From Sporisorium sorghi (lineage: Eukaryota > Basidiomycota > Ustilaginomycetes > Ustilaginales > Ustilaginaceae): 64,000 nt of DNA. The first letter of the stretch is position 1. Every line of letters begins with the position of its first letter. Shown in pieces: positions 59,756 to 64,000 of this stretch. The notes below the pieces were generated by a model. It did not search any database. It saw only the letters and a list, made by a program, of their open reading frames with translations, and was not told where the DNA came from. Made by a program: the position numbers and the translations under genes. The stretch covers positions 8,039 through 72,038 of the forward strand of contig JALCCG010000043.1 in assembly GCA_023212695.1 (NCBI GenBank), written 5' to 3'.

Positions 59756-61342
59756 ATGAGCTCCGCGGACGAGCAGCCAGAGGGCTCACGATCGGTGCGA
59801 CGAGCGGCACCAGCATCAGACTCGCATGTCCGCGGCGGCGATACGCAAGATGCCACCTCTTCGGAGACAAACGATGCTTCTACGCCGCTACTACGTCGCA
59901 CAGGAGCAGTGCAGCATCAAGGCCAGAAACGGACAAGGTCGCTCTGCCGGCTGCTCATCCCACTCTTGCTGTTAGCTGCTGTGCTGCTCAGCGCATTCCA
60001 CAGCCACCTGCCTTGGAAGACTTCATCTGACACAGCAACATCGCTGCTACCCAATGCAACCCTGAGCAACGGCACACATACGTTCCGCCGCACCGTGGTC
60101 CTCATCTCGCTCGACGGCGCCAAGCCGTCCTACCTCGACGCTGGGCTCGCACCACACCTGCAGTCGCTCGGCACCTCAACCCCTTCCTCACGACGTGCGC
60201 ACTACATGCAGCCGATCTTCCCGACACTCACGTTCCCGAACCACTGGTCCTTGCTCACGGGTCTGTACGCCTCTTCGCACGGTATTGTCGCCAACGACTT
60301 TACGGACGCCGCCACGGGCGGGGGGTTCTACTACACGGACCCGGCGCGCTCGTGGGACGCACGCTGGTGGCGCGGCGAGCCGGTGTGGGCGACGGCGGAG
60401 CGTTCGGGTGTCAGCACGGCGGTGCTCATGTGGCCCGGTCCGCCCGTCACCGGTGAAGGAGCGCGGCCGCGGTACTTCCAGAAGTACGAGGGCGGGCCGG
60501 AGTGGGGGCTGGATGGGCGGCTGGGGCAGGTGCTGCGCTGGATCGATATGGAAAACGTCGAAGAGCGGCCGGGGTTGATCTGCGCGTACGTGCCGGATAT
60601 CGACCAGGCCGCGCACAGGTACGGCCCAGAGAGCACCCAGGCGCTCGTAGCGGTGAAGGAGGTGGACGCGTTCATCGGCCGGCTGCACCACGAGCTCGTC
60701 ACACAGCGCTCGTTGGGTGGTGTGGTGGATATCGTTGTCGTCAGCGACCACGGCATGACGACCGCGAGCAACGCGCGCCTCGTCTACCTCGAAGACCTGC
60801 TTGGCGACTCGCTTTATGCGAAATTGCAGCACCGCGACGGCTGGCCCTCTGCGGGACTGCGCTTCCGCGGCACGCCGACGGAGCAGCACACGCTCGCGGA
60901 GCAGGCCTGGCTGCGGTTGTCAGGGCTCCAGCAGAGGGGTTGGCGCGTGCATACCCGGGACACCCTCCCGGAGCGCTACCATTTGGGCGGGAAAGCGGTG
61001 GAGGACAGACTGGCGCCCGTGTGGATCGTCCCGGAGCTCGGGTGGAGCATCACGACGCGCGACGAGATGCGCTCGTTCGACGACGGCGTGTACTCGCCAA
61101 GGGGCAACCACGGGTACGATAACGAAGAGGCCGAGATGCATGCGATATTCGTAGCTTCTGGTCCGTCGTTCGCGGCGTTGAGTGCGAAGAAGAGCAAGAG
61201 CAAGGCGTGGAACATGGAAGGTTTCGCCAACATCGAGGTGCACAACCTGGTGTCACGCATCCTGGGCGTCACGGAACGCAAAAGAGCGCCGACCAACGGC
61301 ACATGGACATTTTGGGATGCACATCTCAGATCTGGTCTCTAG
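59756..61342 (+). CDS. Ectonucleotide pyrophosphatase/phosphodiesterase
   Basis: The frame opens at 59654 with a GTG, and the first ATG is at 59756 (MSSADEQPEG), giving 528 residues. A single hydrophobic span near residues 65-83 (LLIPLLLLAAVLLSAF) makes it a type II membrane protein with the catalytic part in the lumen or outside the cell. The phosphodiesterase fold is clear: VVLISLDGAKPSYL holds a metal Asp, MQPIFPTLTFPNHWSLLTG holds the catalytic Thr in LTFPNH, then GLYASSHGIVAND, YVPDIDQAAHRYGP and VVSDHGMTT supply the other metal ligands. Fungal relatives hydrolyse nucleotide phosphodiesters in phosphate scavenging. All key residues are present. A few N-glycosylation sites (NATLSNGT) follow the membrane span. 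Confidence 0.92.
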   Translation: MSSADEQPEGSRSVRRAAPASDSHVRGGDTQDATSSETNDASTPLLRRTGAVQHQGQKRTRSLCRLLIPLLLLAAVLLSAFHSHLPWKTSSDTATSLLPNATLSNGTHTFRRTVVLISLDGAKPSYLDAGLAPHLQSLGTSTPSSRRAHYMQPIFPTLTFPNHWSLLTGLYASSHGIVANDFTDAATGGGFYYTDPARSWDARWWRGEPVWATAERSGVSTAVLMWPGPPVTGEGARPRYFQKYEGGPEWGLDGRLGQVLRWIDMENVEERPGLICAYVPDIDQAAHRYGPESTQALVAVKEVDAFIGRLHHELVTQRSLGGVVDIVVVSDHGMTTASNARLVYLEDLLGDSLYAKLQHRDGWPSAGLRFRGTPTEQHTLAEQAWLRLSGLQQRGWRVHTRDTLPERYHLGGKAVEDRLAPVWIVPELGWSITTRDEMRSFDDGVYSPRGNHGYDNEEAEMHAIFVASGPSFAALSAKKSKSKAWNMEGFANIEVHNLVSRILGVTERKRAPTNGTWTFWDAHLRSGL

Positions 61343-61413
61343 ACCACCCTCGCGCAATGGACAAATGATTAGACATAAGATTGAAACAGGTATGTTGTAC
61401 GACGTACGCGTGC

Positions 61414-62817
61414 TTACGCCTCAGTACGAGCCTTCTTCGCCTCGGATTCTCCATTCGCCTCTTTCGCCGCCTCTACCGATTCATCCGCCTCGACGGGCTT
61501 CTTCTTCCTCTTGACCATCGAGCTGAGATTGTTGACCGGCGCATCCGCCGCCGCCGCCCCCTTGGCAGCACCCGTAAACGGATTCACCTCCGCCGCCGCA
61601 CCTTCCGCCTGCGCACCGAGGAACGCATCCTTGATTGCCTGCTGCAGCGCATCTTTGGTCGACATGCCCGCCGCCGCCGCCGCGTCCGCAGGCAGGCCCA
61701 GCACACCCGTCAGATCGGGCTGGCCGTTGAGCTGTGCCTGCCCGTCCTCGGACTCGTACTCTTCCAGCTTGGTGTCGAGTTCCTTTTTGAGTTGCTGCAC
61801 GTCCGCCAGCTCCTTTTGCAGCGCAGCATCGTCTGTGAGGTCGGCGAGGTCGTCTTTCTCCTTTTGCTCCGAGGCGGATGTATCGGTCGCAGTCGCAGAG
61901 CTGGTGTCGATGCGTGCCTGGATCGCTGCGACGCGAGCAGCAAGCACATCCGATGCGGCCTGAACGTGCGCCTTGGCCCCCTTGCGCTGCTCGACCTCCG
62001 GGTGGAACTCGAGCGCCAGCCCAAGCCGCAGGTGCGCATCGGCGAGTCGGCGCGAGTGCGGGTTGAGCAACGGCAGCAAAATGTCGAGACTCGAGCGGTA
62101 GTCGGCAGATGCCTGAGTGAAGTTTTCCGATTCCAGGCCAACGTCGCCGAGCAGGTTCATGACTTCGGCCAGCTCGGCCTGGATGCGCGTCTTGCTCCAC
62201 TCTTGTCCGTCGAGCGTCGTAAGCTTCTGAGAGTCCGAGTCGAGAATGCGCTGGTAAATGACTCTGGCCAGGTCGAGAACCGAGAAAGCGGTCTGCAGGT
62301 CGTCTTCGTCGTCGCCGTCTGCTGCACCTGCACCGGCGGCGCCTTGGTCTTGGTCGTCGTCGTCATCGTCCTCAGCGTCGCCCGTGAAACTGAAGCGAGG
62401 ATCGTTCTTGACGGCGCTAGCTGAAGATGAGGACCCAGAGGCTTTCGAGGAAGAGCCCGAAGCAGCAGGAGCTGCTGTAGCAGCGGAGGGAAGCGGAGCC
62501 GAACCACCACCACCGCCAAGTGCACCCGAGTTGAGGATAAAGTTCTCGAGCACGCTCTGACCGTAGAGTTGCAAGACGGGGGCAACTTCGTCGGCATCTT
62601 CGGCATGCTCTGAGCTGAGCTCTTCGAGAGCGAGTGCCAGCTTGTCCGAGGCAGCGACGTATTCTTTGAGTGCAAAGTGACGCTTTGCCTCGTCGATCAG
62701 CTGACGGGCCGAGGCTGCTGCTGTGGCAGCGGTCTCTTCCGTTGCGGCCGCTGTGGTGGTGGCATCATCAGCCACCGTATCGGGATGAGGGTTTGAAGGC
62801 TGTTCGTTGAAAGCCAT
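61414..62817 (-). CDS. NASP/Sim3/Hif1-type histone chaperone
   Basis: The product has 467 residues from the ATG at 62817. The N-terminus holds a TPR-like helix pair (ARQLIDEAKRHFALKEYV, then ASDKLALALEELSSEHAED). An acidic, Asp-rich insert follows near residues 145-170. Next come the SHNi-TPR repeats, NFTQASADYRSSLDILLPLL and RRLADAHLRLGLALEFHPEV. A coiled coil lies near 330-370, and the C-terminus has a basic nuclear signal (MVKRKKKPVE). The family chaperones histone H3-H4, including the centromeric variant in fission yeast (Sim3). The acidic insert within the TPR array is the family hallmark. Confidence in the family is high. Confidence 0.85.
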   Translation of the reverse strand: MAFNEQPSNPHPDTVADDATTTAAATEETAATAAASARQLIDEAKRHFALKEYVAASDKLALALEELSSEHAEDADEVAPVLQLYGQSVLENFILNSGALGGGGGSAPLPSAATAAPAASGSSSKASGSSSSASAVKNDPRFSFTGDAEDDDDDDQDQGAAGAGAADGDDEDDLQTAFSVLDLARVIYQRILDSDSQKLTTLDGQEWSKTRIQAELAEVMNLLGDVGLESENFTQASADYRSSLDILLPLLNPHSRRLADAHLRLGLALEFHPEVEQRKGAKAHVQAASDVLAARVAAIQARIDTSSATATDTSASEQKEKDDLADLTDDAALQKELADVQQLKKELDTKLEEYESEDGQAQLNGQPDLTGVLGLPADAAAAAGMSTKDALQQAIKDAFLGAQAEGAAAEVNPFTGAAKGAAAADAPVNNLSSMVKRKKKPVEADESVEAAKEANGESEAKKARTEA

Positions 62818-62936
62818 CTTTTGAGTGAGTGATGTTTGTGGGAGAGGCTGCTAGGTGGTGGAGTGGAAGAAAGGTTTTCTGATTGCGGAACAAGGTCAAA
62901 AAAGTGTTGGTTTCTTGGTCTGATCGCGCTGCTGCA

Positions 62937-62974
<38 letters not shown>

Positions 62975-63228
62975 GTTTCCTGCTCTTTACGCGCTCTGCA
63001 AGCTCAAAAATTTCCACTTTTCTCAAAAGCTTCGAGACAAGACGCGCGTCGCGTCCTGTTGCGCAGCGCAGCTTTAGGCTCTTTTGCAGCTGTCCAGCAC
63101 AGAGAGCAGACAGACACAGCGGCACACCCTCGAATGACGAGACAAGCTACGATTCCTTCCATTCCTTGCAAGCATAACAATTCTATAGATGATTCCGATG
63201 ACGACAAGATGGCGAAACAGCCTCTCAT
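62818..63228. other. Intergenic region with a 33-T tract
   Basis: About 410 bases separate the histone chaperone start from the 3' end of the next gene. A T run at 62940-62972 (33 nt) lies about 125 bases before the chaperone ATG, where a poly(dA:dT) promoter element would be expected. No gene is seen. Confidence 0.55.
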
Positions 63229-64000
63229 CTAGGCCAGCTTGTACGAGACAACCAGCTCGGGCACCGTGTTCTGCGGCAGACCACCAAGCGCAAACGTGAG
63301 ATTGTAGTAGTAGAATCCATTGATGTTCTGGGAGCTGTCGTACGTCAGCGAGCGGTTGACGGCGCTCGAGGCCACATTACCGCTAAGCGTCAGCTCCATA
63401 CCTGGCAGCGTTCCGTTGGTCGAGTTGGACGAGAGCAAAAAGTTGCTCGGCAGGTTGTTCAGCGGGCTCGTGCCAAACATGAGCGTCATCTGCGAGGGCG
63501 CCGTGTAGTTGGCGGCGAACGCCTTGGAGGGAGGGAAGCTGATGGTCAAGTTGGTCGACGAAGCCGTCGCCGAGATGGTGCCGGTGGTCGGGTAGAGCGA
63601 CAGCCAGGATGCCTGCGGTTGCGCAAAGTCGAGCCCGTGCGTGTCGGGCGTGGGCCACAGCATGACGGCGGGCGTGAAAGCGGTCGGGTTCTTGGCTGGA
63701 CCGCCAATGGCAGCTTCGTCGATCTCTGTGCCGCCCACGGAGATGTTGTCGCCGATCCAGGCCGTGTAGTTGCGAGGACCGTACTGCGTGACATTCGCGT
63801 CAAACGGTGGCGACCAGGCGTTGGATTTGACCAGGCGACCGGTCTTGGTGCCAGCGGCGCAAGGCTGCAGATACTCGCGCGACTTTTGCGAGACATATTG
63901 ATCGTGGTACTTGCTCGTAATGGCCATGAGCGGAGCAAACGCAGCGTCAGAGACGTGAGGCGATCCCGAGAGCTTCCACGGCTCAGGCCAGCTCTTGGCA
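63229..64000 (-). CDS. C-terminal part of a secreted glycoprotein, partial
   Basis: The frame runs off the right edge of the window, so only the last 257 residues or so are seen. The ATG at 63927 is internal, because the frame stays open upstream with similar character (KSWPEPWKLSGSPHVSDAAF). I do not recognise the family. The sequence is rich in N-glycosylation sites (NVT, NYT, NIS, NLT, NST, NGT, NRS), in aromatic residues and in short strand-like segments, with no membrane span at the C-terminus. It is therefore probably an extracellular or cell-wall enzyme domain of beta type. A glycoside hydrolase is one possibility. The missing N-terminal part would decide. Confidence 0.7.
   Translation of the reverse strand, partial: AKSWPEPWKLSGSPHVSDAAFAPLMAITSKYHDQYVSQKSREYLQPCAAGTKTGRLVKSNAWSPPFDANVTQYGPRNYTAWIGDNISVGGTEIDEAAIGGPAKNPTAFTPAVMLWPTPDTHGLDFAQPQASWLSLYPTTGTISATASSTNLTISFPPSKAFAANYTAPSQMTLMFGTSPLNNLPSNFLLSSNSTNGTLPGMELTLSGNVASSAVNRSLTYDSSQNINGFYYYNLTFALGGLPQNTVPELVVSYKLA

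Overview
The window reads as nuclear DNA of a smut fungus (Ustilaginomycotina, most likely Ustilaginales). The reasons are: GC-rich, mostly intron-free housekeeping genes of basidiomycete type (a vertebrate-like CAP-D2/Cnd1 condensin subunit, Orc2, Sec62, Vma21, a Cwf19-type protein); glutamine and alanine runs; a dispersed 5S rRNA gene; and a long tandem array of small secreted proteins inserted between housekeeping blocks, which is typical of smut effector clusters. No database search was possible, so the species is not named.

Layout. 1-27.3 kb is a conserved block: a C2H2 zinc-finger regulator, an SH3-PX sorting nexin, Sec62, condensin Cnd1, an Rrn11/TAF1A-like Pol I factor, a Cwf19L1/Drn1 protein, Vma21 (one intron), Orc2 with AT-hooks, a Swt1-like PIN endonuclease, a 5S rRNA gene and a small single-span membrane protein. 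27.5-55.5 kb is a cluster of 13 paralogous small secreted proteins, here called A to M plus the broken copy O (A, B, C, D, E, F, G, H, I, O, J, K, L, M in map order, of which G, O and L are clearly broken). 56.9-58.4 kb is a longer secreted protein (N) that shares the cluster's splice-phase pattern. 58.5-64 kb returns to conserved genes: a dienelactone hydrolase, a nucleotide pyrophosphatase/phosphodiesterase, a NASP/Sim3/Hif1-type histone chaperone and the end of a glycosylated secreted protein.

The most interesting system is the cluster. I worked out splice sites by hand. Every copy whose exon 1 survives has the same plan: exon 1 (signal peptide plus an LW...W..FL...G..I core), a mini-exon of 18-27 nt, a second mini-exon of 27-42 nt, and a long last exon. 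Every intron is in phase 2, so the mini-exons are symmetric cassettes. The copies fall into two groups by C-terminal motif. Group 1 (A-G) tends to end with a DYMxPENxDVLV-like motif. Group 2 (H-M, O) often ends with a [RK]xWxxxLSLG motif, which is repeated about five times in K. The mature proteins are nearly free of cysteine.

The cluster is being gained and lost quickly. O is split by a Tc1-like transposon with an exact TA duplication and also carries a frameshift. G has an early stop codon. F has lost its ATG. L has lost exon 1. B has a 10-A run in a mini-exon that breaks the frame. Three DNA elements sit between copies: a pogo-like relic, a short non-autonomous element with the same terminus, and a 243-bp element with perfect 44-bp inverted repeats. 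Predicted roles in plant infection are inference from secretion, clustering and lineage.
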